Below are positions 1 to 13,664 of a stretch of DNA of 64,000 bases, piece after piece. The position numbers and the translations under genes were made by a program. The notes under the pieces are model-generated. The model did not search any database. It was not told the DNA's origin and saw only the letters and a program-made list of their open reading frames with translations. Within the stretch, counting starts at the first letter, position 1. Every line of letters begins with the position of its first letter. Source of the DNA: Symbiodinium natans. Taxonomy: Eukaryota > Sar > Dinophyceae > Suessiales > Symbiodiniaceae. The DNA lies in contig CAJNDS010002805.1 in NCBI GenBank assembly GCA_905221605.1, positions 62,001-126,000 of the forward strand. Reading direction: 5' to 3'.

Positions 1-188
1 ACCCCTAAACCCCTAAACCCCTAAAACCCTAAAACCCTAAAACCCTAAAACCCTAAATACCCTAAAACCCTAAAACCCTAAAACCCTAAAACCCTAAAAC
101 CCTAAAACCCTAAATACCCTAAAACCCTAAAACCCTAAAACCCTGAACCCTAAAACCCTAAAACCCTAAACCCTAAAACCCTAAACCC
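1..188. repeat. Telomere-like repeat array at left edge
   Basis: Degenerate run of CCCCTAAA, CCCTAAAA and CCCTAAA units with sporadic CCCTAAATA and CCCTGAA variants. The unit is the plant/dinoflagellate-type telomere repeat, but the mixed 7- and 8-mers and the same repeat throughout the window argue for an interstitial or subtelomeric array rather than a clean chromosome end. Confidence 0.85.
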
Positions 189-300
189 TGCCTAGGGTGT
201 TCGGTCCAGGGTCACAACTTCAGTCGCTGATCAAAGGGTCCTTAGGAGCTTGCGCAAATCCTCCGAGCGGTTCACCTCCCCTCCTCGCGGCGCGCAAGGC

Positions 301-412
301 TTTGGGAATTTAGGGTTTTGGGGTTTTGGGGTTTTGGGGTTTTGGGGTTTTGGGGTTTGGGGGTTTGGGGGTTTTGGGGTTTGGGGGTTTGGGGGTTTTG
401 GGGTTTTGGGTT
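301..412. repeat. GGGGTTTT / GGGGTTTGG variant array
   Basis: Tandem GGGGTTTT (8-mer) grading into GGGTTTGGG units. The frames through it encode only Gly-Phe-Trp or Pro-Lys-Thr-Pro-Asn repeats, so the ORFs across 231-611 are repeat translations and not genes. Confidence 0.8.
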
Positions 413-779
413 GTGCGGCTTGGCGGTTTGGTGGCGATGGGGCCCCTTGGGATGAAGGTTTAGGGGATTTTTGGGGGTAGCTTTTCATTGCTGCTGCCGT
501 GCGTTGCTTCTGTACCAGCACGACTGTGTTGCGAAGTATGGTGGAGTGACACTTCCCTGTGCTGGAAGAACCGCGCCCCCTCCCACCCACCTCAGCCTGT
601 TCATGGATCATATCATGTCATCGCTGGTATGCGATTGGACTGCTGTCAGATGGATCCAAACACAGATATATGCAGAAACCCAACCTGAAACATTGCAGAT
701 ACATCGAAAACTCCACCTCGCACCTAAACCCCTAAACCCTAAAGCCCAAACCCCCCAGCCCATAACTCCCGAACTCTGC

Positions 780-849
780 CGTGCCGGAAGCCTGGCGTCA
801 CCCGCTCCCGCTTGAGGAAATCAAGGATCTGATCCTTCTTGATCACGCC
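780..849 (-). CDS. Internal micro-exon of an unidentified protein
   Basis: Read on the minus strand the island starts after CTGCAG and is open for 23 codons, with residues GVIKKDQILDFLKRERVTPG followed by FRH, before a GC-type donor (CACG|GCAGAG). The composition is ordinary protein and unlike the flanking repeats. It lies downstream of the TGA that ends the 1.6-21 kb gene, so it belongs to another gene continuing past position 1. Product not recognised. Confidence 0.5.
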
Positions 850-1029
850 CTGCAGATTGGAGTTTCGGGTTCAAGAGTTCATCAGTAAACCCTCGCTCCT
901 AAACCCGAACCCCAAACCCGAAAACCCCAAGCCTTAAACCTTAAACCCTAAACCCTAAACCCAAAAACCATCCCTTGACTGCACCCGTTGCAAAAATTTC
1001 AGCGGTTCAGGGTTCAGAGGGTCAAGCTC

Positions 1030-1064
1030 TCCAGGGCTGACGGTGGCACCCTTTTTCCGCGCGG
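1030..1064 (-). CDS. Possible micro-exon (KKGATVSPGE)
   Basis: GC-rich island between telomere-like repeats. Minus strand reads ARKKGATVSPGE after a CGTAG acceptor. The plus strand is also open across 1021-1137, so strand is uncertain. If real it joins the exon at 780-849. Confidence 0.25.
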
Positions 1065-1141
1065 CTACGGCGTGGATGTCTTCCCCGCAGTGTCGACCCC
1101 AGGAGACGCCTCAGCAGCGAAGCGCGATAGGGGGGACTAGA

Positions 1142-1298
1142 ATGCAAGGAGGGGCCCCCTTACTATACTAACTACAGTTAAGGGACTTATAACCTAAGTT
1201 AGGATCCTTATAACCCAATTTAGGATCCTTATAGCCCAATTTAGGGTTCTTATAACTCTACTTATAACTAGGGGGGGCCCCTCCTTGTAGGGTCTTGG
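1142..1298. mobile_element. Inverted-repeat element, CAAGGAGGGGCCCCC termini
   Basis: Left end CAAGGAGGGGCCCCCTTA and right end GGGGGGGCCCCTCCTTG are inverted repeats. The interior holds three short direct repeats of the type GGATCCTTATAACCCAATTTA. No ORF. Similar ends occur near 2430-2530 and 51,690-51,760, so this is a non-autonomous family. Confidence 0.55.
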
Positions 1299-1360
1299 AG
1301 AGGGGCCAATGTTCCGACCCCCTATAGTGGGGCTGAGGAATTGGAGTCGAGAGGAAAGAG

Positions 1361-1480
1361 AGGGTTTAGGGTTTAGGGTTTAGGGTTTGGGGTTTAGGGT
1401 TTAGGGTTTAGGGTTTAGGGTTTAGGGTTTAGGGTTTAGGGTTTAGGGTTTAGGGTTTAGGGTTTAGGGTTTAGGGTTTC
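1361..1480. repeat. TTTAGGG interstitial array
   Basis: About 16 nearly perfect TTTAGGG units in the intergenic stretch just left of the coiled-coil gene terminator exon. Confidence 0.9.
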
Positions 1481-1572
1481 TAGTCTCTATGGTTTAGGGT
1501 TTAGGGTTCGGAGTCCCCGGGGAAAAAGCCCCCCTTCTCAATCGGCAGGGCTTAGGATTTAGGGTTTAGGGT

Positions 1573-1695
1573 TCACGGTTCAGGGATGGCAGTGCTTTCG
1601 AACTTCCGTTCCATGTCCTTCACTTTCCAAGCCGCATGTCTCAAGACACTCCCATCGGCATCCTCCCCCACGTTGGCGATGCTGCTGATCGACTG
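1573..1695 (-). CDS. Terminal exon with TGA stop (gene E)
   Basis: After GCTGCAG the minus strand is open for 40 codons and stops at TGA (1573-1575). Residues include SSIANVGEDADGSVLRHAAW and KVKDMERKFESTAIPEP. It starts in phase 0. Amphipathic charged composition fits the upstream coiled-coil exons. A donor within the last codons is possible but not needed. Confidence 0.55.
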   Translation of the reverse strand, partial: QSISSIANVGEDADGSVLRHAAWKVKDMERKFESTAIPEP

Positions 1696-4600
1696 CTGCA
1701 GCAAGCCTTAGCATCATGGGCGGCTCCTAATTAAAAAGATGAATTCGTAGGCAATGTTGGCCCTTTAAACCCGAGGGTTTTTAGGGTTTGGGGTTTAGGC
1801 CCCCAAAAAGATGACTCTCTGAAACCCAAATCAAGGGAAGCGCAAAAAACTCACTCAGTTGGGTCCAACCCGAACCCTAAACCCTAAACCCGAGAATAGT
1901 TTAGGGTTTACCAGGCCCTAGACTGGGCCCCCTAAATCCTAAAAACCCTGTAGCTAAGCTCCAGCAGCTCCCGGGTTGATAGGGTTTAGGGTTTTCGGGT
2001 CTAGGGTTTAGGGTTTAGGGTTTCGGGTCTAGGGATTAGGGTCCTACTGAACCCAATAACAAGGGCCTGCCCAATTCTGAGTAGGTTTTTTCAGGAGGAA
2101 AGAAGGGTGATTATACACAAAGCTATTCCCAAGGCACAGGCCAGCTGAAACCCTGGATCCTAACCCCGAAACCCTATCTACCATTTGCTTAACCCCCCCA
2201 AAAAAACTCTATATTGCTCTTAAAAGGACGAATACGTTTATCCTTGGGGTGGTTCTTAAGCGAATAGTAGCTATAAACCCTACACCTTGGTGGTCAAACT
2301 ATCCATCTTATGATCAAGGGTCACGTGTTGGGGTTGGTTACTTTATAAGGGGGCTTGGTACCTAAATCAAGGGCAAAAAGGAAACACTCCGAAACCTCAA
2401 CCCTAAACCCTAAACCCTGGAATTGTAGTCACAAGGAGGCATAGGGGGGGTGTAAGGGGTTTGAGGACTTAAGGCTGGTTCAGGGTTTTGTAGTTTGGGG
2501 GGACTATGGCGGGGGGGCCCCTTACAACCTCCTCCCACTAGCCGCAACGCTCAAACACCCTAAAGCCCTAAACCGGCATAAATCCCGTGGTCCAGCTTCT
2601 TCTCTCCTGCTCCGCAGTTCTGCGGCGGCCCCACAGTGACTCCAGCTGCTCCTCATGGTGCCTGATACCCCCAAAACCCTCAACCACGGAACCAGGGCGG
2701 TGAAATATAGGGTTTAGGGTTTATTTCGGGTTTAGGGTTTAGGGAGCGGGGTAGCGGGCGGGGGCAAGGGCAGTTCTGGGTTTAGGGCTTTGGACTCAGG
2801 GTTCAAATCATAGATACGGGCTTAGAGTTTAGAGTTTCAGGGCACCCTAAACACTCAGGCTCCGTGTGGTAGCAGGAACCCCCAAATAGGGCCATGATTG
2901 AGACGAGTGGGGAGTTGTTCTGCAACATACGGTTTAGGACTTCGGGTTAGAGCTTAGAGGGTTTGCAGCCAAACCCTAAACCCTAAACCCTGGAGCACCC
3001 GAACAAACTAGGTACACAAGAGGGCTTAGGGTTAACAGAAGGGGTTTAGGGTTTAGGGTTTAGCGTTTAGGGTTTAGGGTTTAGGGTTTAGGGCAACAAG
3101 ACAACAAACAAAAACATCCAGAAGAGCCTGGGATCTAGTTCAGTTCTGTCCTTCTTTTGAGAGAGCCAGGGTTAAGCGGCCAGCCGACATCGGGGTTCGG
3201 TCCTGTGCCTTGTCCACAGGTCTGGCAAAGACCCTAAACCCCCACAAACCTGGGGTTTAGGGTTTTTTCAATGCAATGACTCCCTGTCTCCAAGCAAGCC
3301 CAGGGTTTAGGGTTTAGGGTTTTGGGTTTGGGGTTTAGGGTCTAGGCCTAAACCCTAAACCCTTTAGCCCGCACCCTTCCGTGCGCCTGGCGGCTTCCGT
3401 GCGTCTGGCTTGGATCGCCTCCATCTCAGACGCCTGCGCGCGGCGGAGGCGCAGGGGGGGGAGGGTTTCTAGGATGGCCCTTGAAACCCTCGGTGAGCCC
3501 CAAAAAAACCCAAGCCCTAAAAACCCTATAAACCCTGTAAACCCTCAAAACCCTATGATTAAGCCCTATAAACCCCATAAACCCGAATAAACCCTAGTAG
3601 ATACCCATAAAAAGCCCTAGAAAGCCTTCAATAAGCCCTGTAAACCTGAAAAAGCTCCAAAAAACTCAGGCAAAACCCTACAAACCCAAAAAACCTACAA
3701 TCCCCCCCCCAAAAAAACCCTAAAACACCCTAGAGACACACAAAAAACCCTAAATACCATTGAAAAAAACCTAAAAAGCCTAAGCAAAACCTAAAAAACA
3801 TCTAACACGCCTTTAAAAAACCAGAGAAAAAAACAAACCTAAACACCCTAAACTCGAACCCTACAAAACCCTACAGAAACCCCCTAAAAACCCCTGAAAA
3901 AACACTTTAAACAACTCTTTGAAAACCCCTAAAACACCCTTCAAAAACCCTTAAACCCTAAAAAACCCTTAAAACAACAAAAACTAAAAAGCCCTGAACC
4001 CATAACCCGCCTGGTTCTCCTGAGCGGCCTGCAGGCGCTGCTCGGCCTACAAAGCTGGCGGCTTGCTGGGGGTTTCTAGGGTTTAGGGTTTAGGGGTTTA
4101 GGGTTTAGGGTTTAGGGTTTAGGGTTTAGGGTTTAGGGTTTAGGGTTTAGGGTTTGGGGGGGGGAAGGGGTTATAGGGTTTATGGGTTTCTATAGGGTCT
4201 ATTTTGTAGGATTTGTAGGGGTTTCTAGTAGCTAGGGCTAAGGGGGGTTTTATAGGCTTTCTAGCGTTTGGGGTTTGGGATTCAGGGTTTAGGATTTAGG
4301 GCTTATAGGGTTTAGAGTAGGGTTGAGGTTTAGGGTTTGGGGTTTAGAATTCGGGGTTTTAGGGTTTAGGGATTTTAGGGTTGAGGGTGGGATGGCTGAG
4401 GGTCTCGAGGGTTCAGGGGTTTAGTTGTTTGGGGTTTAGTTCGGGTCTCGAGGGCTTTTGACGGTTCAGGGTTTAAGGTTTAGGTTTTTTTTTTCGGGCT
4501 CGGGGCTTTTAGAGGTTTAGGGCTAAGCGCTTAGGGGGTTCGCGGAGGGAGTTAATGTTTAAGGGTTTGGTTTTTGACCGGGGGGGCGGGGGGGGGGGGG

Positions 4601-7600
4601 GGGGGGGCCTCGACAATGTTGATGTCTGTGGGTTGCATTGCGTTTTCAAATTAGGGCCTATAGAATCCCCTAAACCCTAAACCCTAAACCCTAAACCCTA
4701 AACCCTAAACTCTATAGAACATTAATTCTTTACGTATTCCACACGAGCATCACTTGAGGGTTGAGGGCCTCTTGGGATGGTAGAGGATTCGGTTGAGGGG
4801 TGTAGTGAGGGCTTCTAGGGTTTTGGGGTTTGGGGCTGATAGGGTTTTAGGGTTTGGGGTTTTGGGTTTGGCGCTGATGGGGTTTTAGGGTTTGGGGCTT
4901 GTGGGGTTTAGGCTTTGGTTTGGGGTTGGGGGCTTAGGCTTCTCGACAAAGTTTGATTGCTACGCAAAGACCACATGGTTTAGGGCTTAGGGTTTAGGGT
5001 TTTAGGGGAACAGAAGGCTCCGTATCAGGATGGAAAGGCCGAGAGCCTCGGGTGCTGCCGCGGCAGTGCAAAAATGACCTCTTCTTCGGATTGCCACAAG
5101 CTCCCGAACAAGCACGTCGGCGTGGTCTGTGGCTGCACCTACACCGGCGAGGCATCCTTGGGTGTCCGAAGATGGACACGGCTTCAAGGTTACCGGTGCA
5201 AGAGGCTGTCACAGTAGCCTGCGCTCTTCGCCTGTATCCTTCTATATACTCTGTGTACATGAGGAAGAATGATCTTGGGGGGGGGGGGGGGGTTAGGATG
5301 AGGATGACGGTTTTTGTTTCACGGTTGCTGGCTTTAGGGTTGAAGGTGTTAAGGGCTTCCCCCGGGGCGAGGTAACCATGCCCCCGTAGGCATCACTTCC
5401 CTAAGCTACACCCTTAACCTGCTGGCGCTCCAGTACCCGGACCCCTCGAGTAACCCTGGATAACGGCCCTAATTTAGGACGGTTTAGGGTTTAGGGTTTA
5501 GGGTCTGGGGTTGAGGGTTTAGGGTTTAGGGATATCTTACAGGGTATTTGGGGGGGGGGGGGGTCTAGGCAAACTTGCTGGACGAGTGTCTTCAATGGGC
5601 TCATCAAACCCTAAACCCAGCGCACCACAAGGGCAAAGCTGGTTTAGGGTTTAGGGTTTAGGGTTTAGGGTTTAGGGTTTAGGGTTTTGGGTAGGTCGGA
5701 TTTGAGGGGCATAAAGCACCGCGCAAGCATGCCTGCTGCAGCGCGCTGAAGCTGAGCTCTTCCTGCGCATCTGCAATTGCAAAGGATCCCAAAAATCTTG
5801 AGTCCATCCCTGCAGGTTAGATCTGGGCTTTGGGGTTTCAAAAAGGGTCCAATCCCTTTCGGCTCCAATCCCGGGGTTTCGGGCCAGACAAGGACCTTCA
5901 CCCTTTCATCGCCGAAAGCCCCTTTCCCTCCAGTTTAATCCTGTACTAAACACCCTGAACCCCAATACTTAAATACCCTCAACCGTATAGGCCCCCCTCC
6001 CCGCGTCGCTTCGCCCCTAATACTAAACCCCCTCAGCCCTAAATCCGAAATCAAATTCCCCCGTGTGGGGGCTTACGAAAACCGGAGACCCCCAAAATAG
6101 ACCCCCCAAACCAGTAGGATTCCCTTCTAATAAGGACCCCAATAAGGCCCTGACTTCGGCAATAACCACCATGTATACCTAGACCCAAGATTCACCTAGA
6201 AATACAAAAGGGTGCCCTTTTTGGTTTAAAGGAGGCTTATAAGGGAACCCCCCCCTCCCCACCCCACCCCCCACCCCACCCCCCACAAAAAAAAAAAAGG
6301 GAAGAAGGGCCTCCTCTGGGTCGTTTAGGGTTTAGGGTTTAGGGTTTAGGGTTTAGGGTTTAGGGTTTAGGGCGAAACCGTATGCTCTACCCCTGCATCC
6401 TGACACTTGGACTCGAAGACGTCGGCCAAGCGGACTTAAACATTAGGTAACAGCAAGCCGTCGGTGGCATCTCGTTCTTAAGGTTTCGGGCTTCGGGAGG
6501 TTTAAGGGCTTAGGGTTTAGGGTTCTAGGCTAAAGGGTTTAGGGTTGAGGGCCTTGAGGGGTAAAGGGCTTGGTACTTGGTGCAAGCTCTTGCTTAGGAC
6601 GTCGCCCTTAGGATTTGTCTGGCAATTGGCAGTTTAGGGTTTAGGTACGGTTTAGGGTTTAGGGTTTAGGGTTTAGGGTTTAGGGTTTAGGGTTTGGGGT
6701 TTGGGGTTTAGGGTTTAGGGTTTAGGGTTTAGGGTTTAGGGTTTAGGGTTTAGGGTTTAGGGTTTAGGGTTTAGGGTTTAGGGTTTAGGGTCTTCAGCCT
6801 TTAGGGGAGACGAACGCCGAATCCAGACTCGGAAACGTGAAGGCCGCGTCCGCACGTCCTGCTTGGCAACAGACTCGTACTCAGCCTCCACGCGGCGTTT
6901 GTCCTCGCGACACTCGATTCAGAGGCCCTAAACCCTAAACCCTAAACCCTAAACCTAAACCCTAAACCCTAAACCCCATTTTTCTCATGGACTTCTCCAG
7001 CATAGGCTGCGGTGAATTTTAGGGAGGACTATAACAATCAAAGCCCCTGAACCTGAAACCCCTAAACCATATGAACAAAGGGAAAGCCCTTTTTTGCTCT
7101 ATATAACACAACAAATGCCCCAAAATCCGTAAAGCCTTAACTCCGTAGATCCTAGACCTTGTTGAAGAAATAGCCTGCTAAGCCAACCCATCCTGAACCC
7201 CAAACCCTAAACCCTAAACCCGAAACCCTAAACCCTAAACCCTGAACCCCTAATCCACTCGATACTATAGAGCTTTGAGCTGCATGCAAAGACAGGCTAA
7301 GGCATGGCCCTCAAAAAAAGGCGACAGCTTCAAGAGGTTTTAGGTTCAGGGTTGGGATGTTCCCCCGTATGCTTTCAGAGTTCTTAAGAGGGATTATCAC
7401 AGGGGGGGTACTATAATCCCTATTAAGGACTGCTAGTATAAGGGGGAACATCCCAAGTTCAGGGCGTTTACTTCGGGTGTTTAGAATGTAGGTGCTTAGG
7501 GCTTAGAGTCTTTAGGGTGCACTTCTTCACAGCAACAAGACGAGGCTGGTGGACGCCGCAAACAGCGATGGCGTAAGTGCCCCAAACCCTAAAACCCCTA

Positions 7601-10600
7601 AGTACTCCTAAGCCCCGCCAAAACTTACCGGAGGCACCAAAACGATGGGGTTGTTCTCCGGCTGTTGCCAGAACGACCATATTTCTCGTTGAAGGCCCAC
7701 AGTGAGGGAAAGCCACTACAGAATTATCTGCAACTATGAGCTGCTTTCCTAGCGGAAACGGACAGCCTCCCTCGCCAACTCGGCTGAGACCACCACGACA
7801 ACAACATAGCTGAGCTGTAATTAATTAAGCAAGGCAACCAGTACCATAAACCTCCAAAGTGTTCTCCCCGAATCCCAAACCTGCCGGGACTGCTGGTTGC
7901 GGGCCACCTGATGAAGTGCCTTAATGCGAAGCTGCTGCTTCTGAACCACCCGCAAGTGGAAAACACATGTCTTCAGTGTCTCCGCGGCCTTCGGCAAGAA
8001 AAACAGCCTGGGCTTCACCGAAATACAGTGCTTCGTAAACCTGCCATTTGCGAATTCTCGCAGGAAGGCTGCGGCCCCAGCAATGCCGGCCGACAGAGGA
8101 AGGCCTGTGAGGCGCCGTCTGTCGAGGGAAGAGAGATCCGCAAACCCATGCTTGGTAGCAACCCTAAACCCTAGACCCTAAACCCTAAACCCTAAACGCT
8201 GTGAGGTCCGGAAACCGTACGGCCAGGCGGGGGCTCCAAAGACCTGTCTTCGGAGTTCCAGGCAAAGCTGCAATAAAGCAGGCCCCGTAAACTTAAACCC
8301 TGAACAGCCCCCACCCTATGACGCGAAAAGCCCGAAACCCTGAGCCCTAAACCCAAAATGACTAAACCCTAACTTTCCTAAACCCCAAAATCTCTAAACC
8401 CCAACAACCCTTGTCCCCCAAGGCCCCCCAATCCCCAAAATCCTAAATCTCCTAAACCCCGCAAACTCCCCAAATCCTAAACCCTGAACCCTAAACCCTG
8501 AACCCTGAACCCTAAACCCTAAACCCTAAACCCTAAACCCCAAACCCCAAACCCCAAACCCTAAACCCCAAACCCCAAGCCTGCTGCGCTGCGGCGAGCT
8601 CCGCGTGGCCTTGGGCACAGCGGCGGCGGAGCAAATCCGTCCTGGAGAGGCATCTTGCGGTCTTTGGAAGTGCTTCTTTTGGGCTTAGGGTTCAGGGTTC
8701 AGGGTTCAGGGTTCAGGGTTCAGGGTTTAGGGTTTAGGGTTTAGGGTTTAGGGTTTAGGGTTTAGGGTTTAGGGGAAGCTCTAACCCCTAAACCCTAACC
8801 CCGAGGGTTTAAGGTCCACGGCAAGCCTGAACCCTAAACCCTTGGACGCCGGGTTTTAATCGGGCTGGGTTATGTTAGGGAGATACCCACATTCACCTAC
8901 AGCCCCACAAGAAGGGTGAGGCCGTTCTCATGGGAATTTGTGGTAGCATCCCTGAGGGACGGTGGGCCAAAGGCCAAGCGAGCGATCAGCATTCGAACAT
9001 TCAGCGCAGAGCGGGTGCATGTGATTTGCCGGGCAAACGGTCACCGCAGGAACCAAAACGCGCAGTTCTTTCAGGTGGCTGATCATTCTTAAGGCCCATA
9101 AAACTCGAAAGCTTGCTCTCCAAGTCAACCCCGAAACGCCCTAGGAAGCAGTTTAAAACCCTCATCATCCCCAAAACCCTGAACTCTAACTCCCCCCCCA
9201 AAAAACAAACCAACAAACCAAAACAAAACAATACAAAAACAAAACAAACAAAACAAAACAAAAAGAAAAAACAAAGTGAGAGCCCTAGGCGCCTCTGCCT
9301 CGCCGACCTGGCGGCGGACTCCTCGGCAAGCTCGGCGGCCACCACGTGGGCGCGGGCCTCTCGGACCTCCCGGTTTCGGGTTTAGGGTTTAGGGTTTAGG
9401 GTTTAGGGTTTAGGGTTTAGGGCACCTTTGGGGCCTGTGGGGGGAGGTGTTTGTAGGGTCTGCAGGTTTGTGGGTGAGCGGGTTTAGGTTAGGGTCTACA
9501 GGGCCTAGGGTCTGCAGGGTTTGGCCGGGGGTCTCCAGGGTCCACGGTTTAGGGTTTAGGGTTTAGGGTCTCTCAGGGCTTAGGGGGTCTCAGGGGGTTT
9601 TGGGGGGTGTGCGGTCTTTAGGGGGTTTAGGGCTTGCGTATTTAGGGTGGTGGTGGGGGGGGTTCTAGGATTTTGTGTAGGGCCCGGGGAAGGATTTTGG
9701 GTGTGGGTCCCAAAAACCGTTACCAACCCAAACCACCCTCAAAGCACCCCGAAGAGGTAAACCCTAAACCCTACACCCGAAACCCTGGTACTGGTAGGAG
9801 CCTCGCCGTCCATGGCCATTGTTTCGGCTGCCGCCGCCGCCTCAGCGACGGCGAGGCGCTGGTGCTCAGACTGGCGGGAAGCCTCCTTGGCAGAGACGTT
9901 GCCTCAAACCCTTAAACCCTAAACCCTTAAACCCTCAACCCTAAACCCTGAACCCTGAACCCCTACTTAAACCCAAACCCTGAACTCTTAAAGCCTAACC
10001 CCCCCTCTAGCCCTAGCCCTGGAGCCCTACAAGCTCAGCTCCGAGGGTGCAGGGTGCAGAGGCTCCTTTAGGGCCTAGGGTCTAGGGTCTAGGGTCTAGG
10101 GTTTAGGGTTTACGGTTTAGGGTTTAGGATTTAGGATTAAGGGTTTAGGGCCTTAGGGCTTAGGGTTTCAGGGACTCTCTTCCCAGTGGTCCATCCCTTG
10201 AAAGTGCATATATAGCAACCAATCTGAAGCCTCAGGGGGTGAGGGTAATCGTGGCTCAGGGAGCCATGTCGCTTTTGGACCTGGAGGAGGTTTGGGGTGC
10301 GGGGCTCAGGTCCCTAAGCCCTATAAGCCCTAAACCCTAACCCCTAAACTGGCCCTAACCCCTTAACCCTTAACCCTAAACCCTAAACTCCTAAGCCCTA
10401 AACCGTAAACCCCCCCCTCTGCCTCGCAGGTCTCCGCCTCAGTGGTGAAGCGGTGCTGGAGCCTGGCGACCTCTGCAACTGAGAGTTTAGGATTTGGGAG
10501 TTGGGGTTTAGGGTTTAGGGTTTAGGGTTTGGGGTTCAGGGTGTAGGGCTGGGGTTCATTTAAGAGAGAGGTGGGCGGTTTAGGGTTTAGGGTTGATAGG

Positions 10601-13600
10601 GCTCTGGTTTACGGCTTGGTGCTCAGGGCCGGGAGGGGGGTTCCAAGACCGGGAAGAGAGGGGGCTTTCTAAAGAGGATCTTCACTTGGCTGCACTTAGT
10701 AGGGTAGCTATAAATTAAATTTTAGCTGCCTTATTCAGAAGCCCAGTAAACCCAACAAGGCTAAGGATCTAGAGCTACAGAAAAGCACCACAGGCTAAAC
10801 CCTAAACCCTAAACCCTAAACCCCAAACCCCTAAACCCCAAACCCCTAAACCCTGGTTCCCTCCTGCAGTAAAGCACCACAGAGTTCATGCTCAGGAACT
10901 TAGCTTTGGAGAAGACCCTGGAAAAAAAGTATATACTTTTTAGGTAATAAGTAGCAATAATAGGAACCCAGAACAAAAAAAAGTATTAAAGTATAGTACT
11001 CCAAAGCCCAGGGCAGGGGCGGAACAACCTCAACATCACACAGGGCCCGACTAGCACCCCTACCTAAAATTTGAGCCAAGGATGCCCCTTCTTGTGGGGT
11101 TTAGGGTTGAGGGTGTAGGGTTTAGGGTTTGGGGTTTAGGGTTTAGGGTTTGGGGTTTGGGGTTTGGGGTTTGGGGTTCGGGGTTTGGGGTCTAGGGTTT
11201 AGGGTTTAGGGTTTGGGGTTTAAGGTTTAGGGTTTAGGGGGCATGAACCTCCCAAGCACCCTCCGCAAACCGCACCTCGCTCAGCAGCGACTGCAGCTCG
11301 AAGCGAAGCGGACCAGTGGCGTCCTCGCATGGGTTTACTCGACTACTTGGAGGTTCATGTTACCTACTAACCAAGTAGAACTCCACTTATAACCCAGTTA
11401 TAAGCCCCTTAAGTGCCCTAATTGGGTTATAAGTACAGCCATGGTTACTAAGTACCATCAACCTCCAAGTAGACCCACAGTGTAGCCTGGGAATCAGAAG
11501 GGTACCCCTTTTGGTTTACAGGAGCTTGTAGGGAACGCAAACACATGGGTTTACTAGACTTTGGGCTTAAGGGGGCTTATAATTACAAGGGAACCCAAAC
11601 CCGAAAAAAAACAGGGCCTAATCTGGGTCCTAGGCTTAATTATAGGGGTTGAGGGATTTCGGGTCTGTATGGGCTCTTGAGGGAATTCAAGGTTTGCATG
11701 GTCTTTAAGGGGTTGTGGGTTTGGTGGGTTTTTCGGGTTTAAAAAAGCACTAGATGGTTACATGGCGTTTCGGCTGCGTACTTGAGTAGGGAAGGCTCTT
11801 GCTTCGTGGTCCAGTAAGACCTTGCACACGCGGCACCCTAAACCGTAAACCCTAAACCCTGAACCCTGAGCCCCAAAACCCTCCACACGGTGGGCAGACC
11901 AAAAGAAGAACATCTCCTTTGTGTGCATGCTAGAAACGACTTCATATCCATGGCTTGCCTCTTCAATCTCCTGCCGAAGCCTAAAGCCTGAACCCCAAAA
12001 CCTAAACCCTAAACTCTAAACCCTAAACCCTAAACCCTAAGCTCTGAACAGTCAAACCTTAAGTAGTTGGCAAGTTGTTTGGGAACCTGTCTCCCAAACC
12101 CTAAACCCTACAAACCCTACAAACCCTACAAACCCTAAACCCTACATAAACTACATAAACCCTATAAACCCTATAAACCCTATAAACCCTATAAACCCTG
12201 TAAACCCTATAAACCCTATAAACCCAATCAACCCAATAAACCCTATAAACCCTATAAACCCAATCAACCCAATAAACCCTATCAACCCTATAAACCCTAT
12301 CAACCCTAAACCTATAGGGCTGAAGGTCAAAGGTTCAGGGGTGCCGGGGGGTCTAAACCCTAAACCCTAAACCCTAAACCCTAAACCCTAAACCCTAAAC
12401 CCTAAACCCTAAACCCTAAACCCTAAACCCTAAACCCTAAACCCTAAACCCTAAACCCTGAACCCTAAAGGGGTGCCGGGGGGTCTCCTCTACGGCTGCA
12501 GCGATGGCGGCCGCGTCTGGGGGCTGCTGCGCTTGCCTTTCTCTCTGGGATTTGCAGTTCAGGGAACCGAATTATGATAGGGTTTAGGGTATTTTTCCTT
12601 AGGGTTTAGGGTTTAGGGTTTAGGGTTAAGGGCTTAGGGTTTAGGGTTTAGCGTTTAGCGTTTAGGGCTTAGGGTTTAGGGTTAGGGCACAGGGCAGAGG
12701 GCTTACCATAAAAGGGTAGAGTTGCGCTTGTAACCGTTCTGTTTTACTTCTGGGGTCCGAGATTAGAAGCGAAGCTCTTTGGCACCGTACCAACCCCGGA
12801 TACCGGGGCATACCGGGACATGCCGGGGTAAACCGGGGTAAACCGTAAACCGCAATCCCGAAGACCCCGGGCGCTGAGCCTCAAACCGTGAAGTGCGCAG
12901 ACTCTGGAGGCAGGGCTTCGGGGTTTGGGGTTTAGCATGTGGGTTTGGGCGCCCGATTAGGGGGCCGAATAAACCGTGAGCTCCGCGAGCTTATTTATTA
13001 GCCTTGAACACAAGGCTACTGCATAAATTGACCCTGGACCCTAGACCCTGGCCTAAACCCCAAACCTTCTACTTCTACCCATACCCGAAAGACTGACAAA
13101 ATCCTAAACCATCTACCCTGAACGCTATAAACCTAGAAACCCACCCCATCAACGCCATAAGCCCTGTACACCTTATAAACCCTAAACCCTGAACCTTAAA
13201 CCCTTTCACTCTTATCAAGCCTATGCCCGATTTCAAGTTTGAAAAGACCCTATAAACCCTGAAGTTGATACCCTACAAACGCCCCCACAAGCTGCCTCAG
13301 CTCTTCAGACAAACCCCACATGTGAAAAAAAAAACAACCATTCAAAGCACCACAACCAAAAACCCTAAATGCCCATAAAACATCCATAGCAAGCCCATAA
13401 CAACCCTGACGTTCACCCAAAAAACTCAAAAAACAAACTCATATTCAAACAAGCCCAAACAAGAACATCAAAACATCCCAAACCCTAAATCCTAAGCTCT
13501 AATCCCTAAAACAAAAAACCAAAATCCCCGGCCTCAGCTCTTCAGACAGCCGCGCCGCGGCCACGCGCTCGCTCCGGGCCTCCTCGGTCGCGCGGCTGAG

Positions 13601-13621
13601 GAGCACCTCGTGAGAAGGCTT

Positions 13622-13664
<43 letters not shown>

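Noticed and set aside
1-188. True chromosome-end telomere
   Set aside because: Units are heterogeneous and equally good arrays occur throughout; the window edge may be arbitrary.
231-611. ORF of Pro-Lys-Thr-Pro-Asn repeats
   Set aside because: It is a translation of the GGGGTTTT/GGGTTTGG array, with no independent coding signal.
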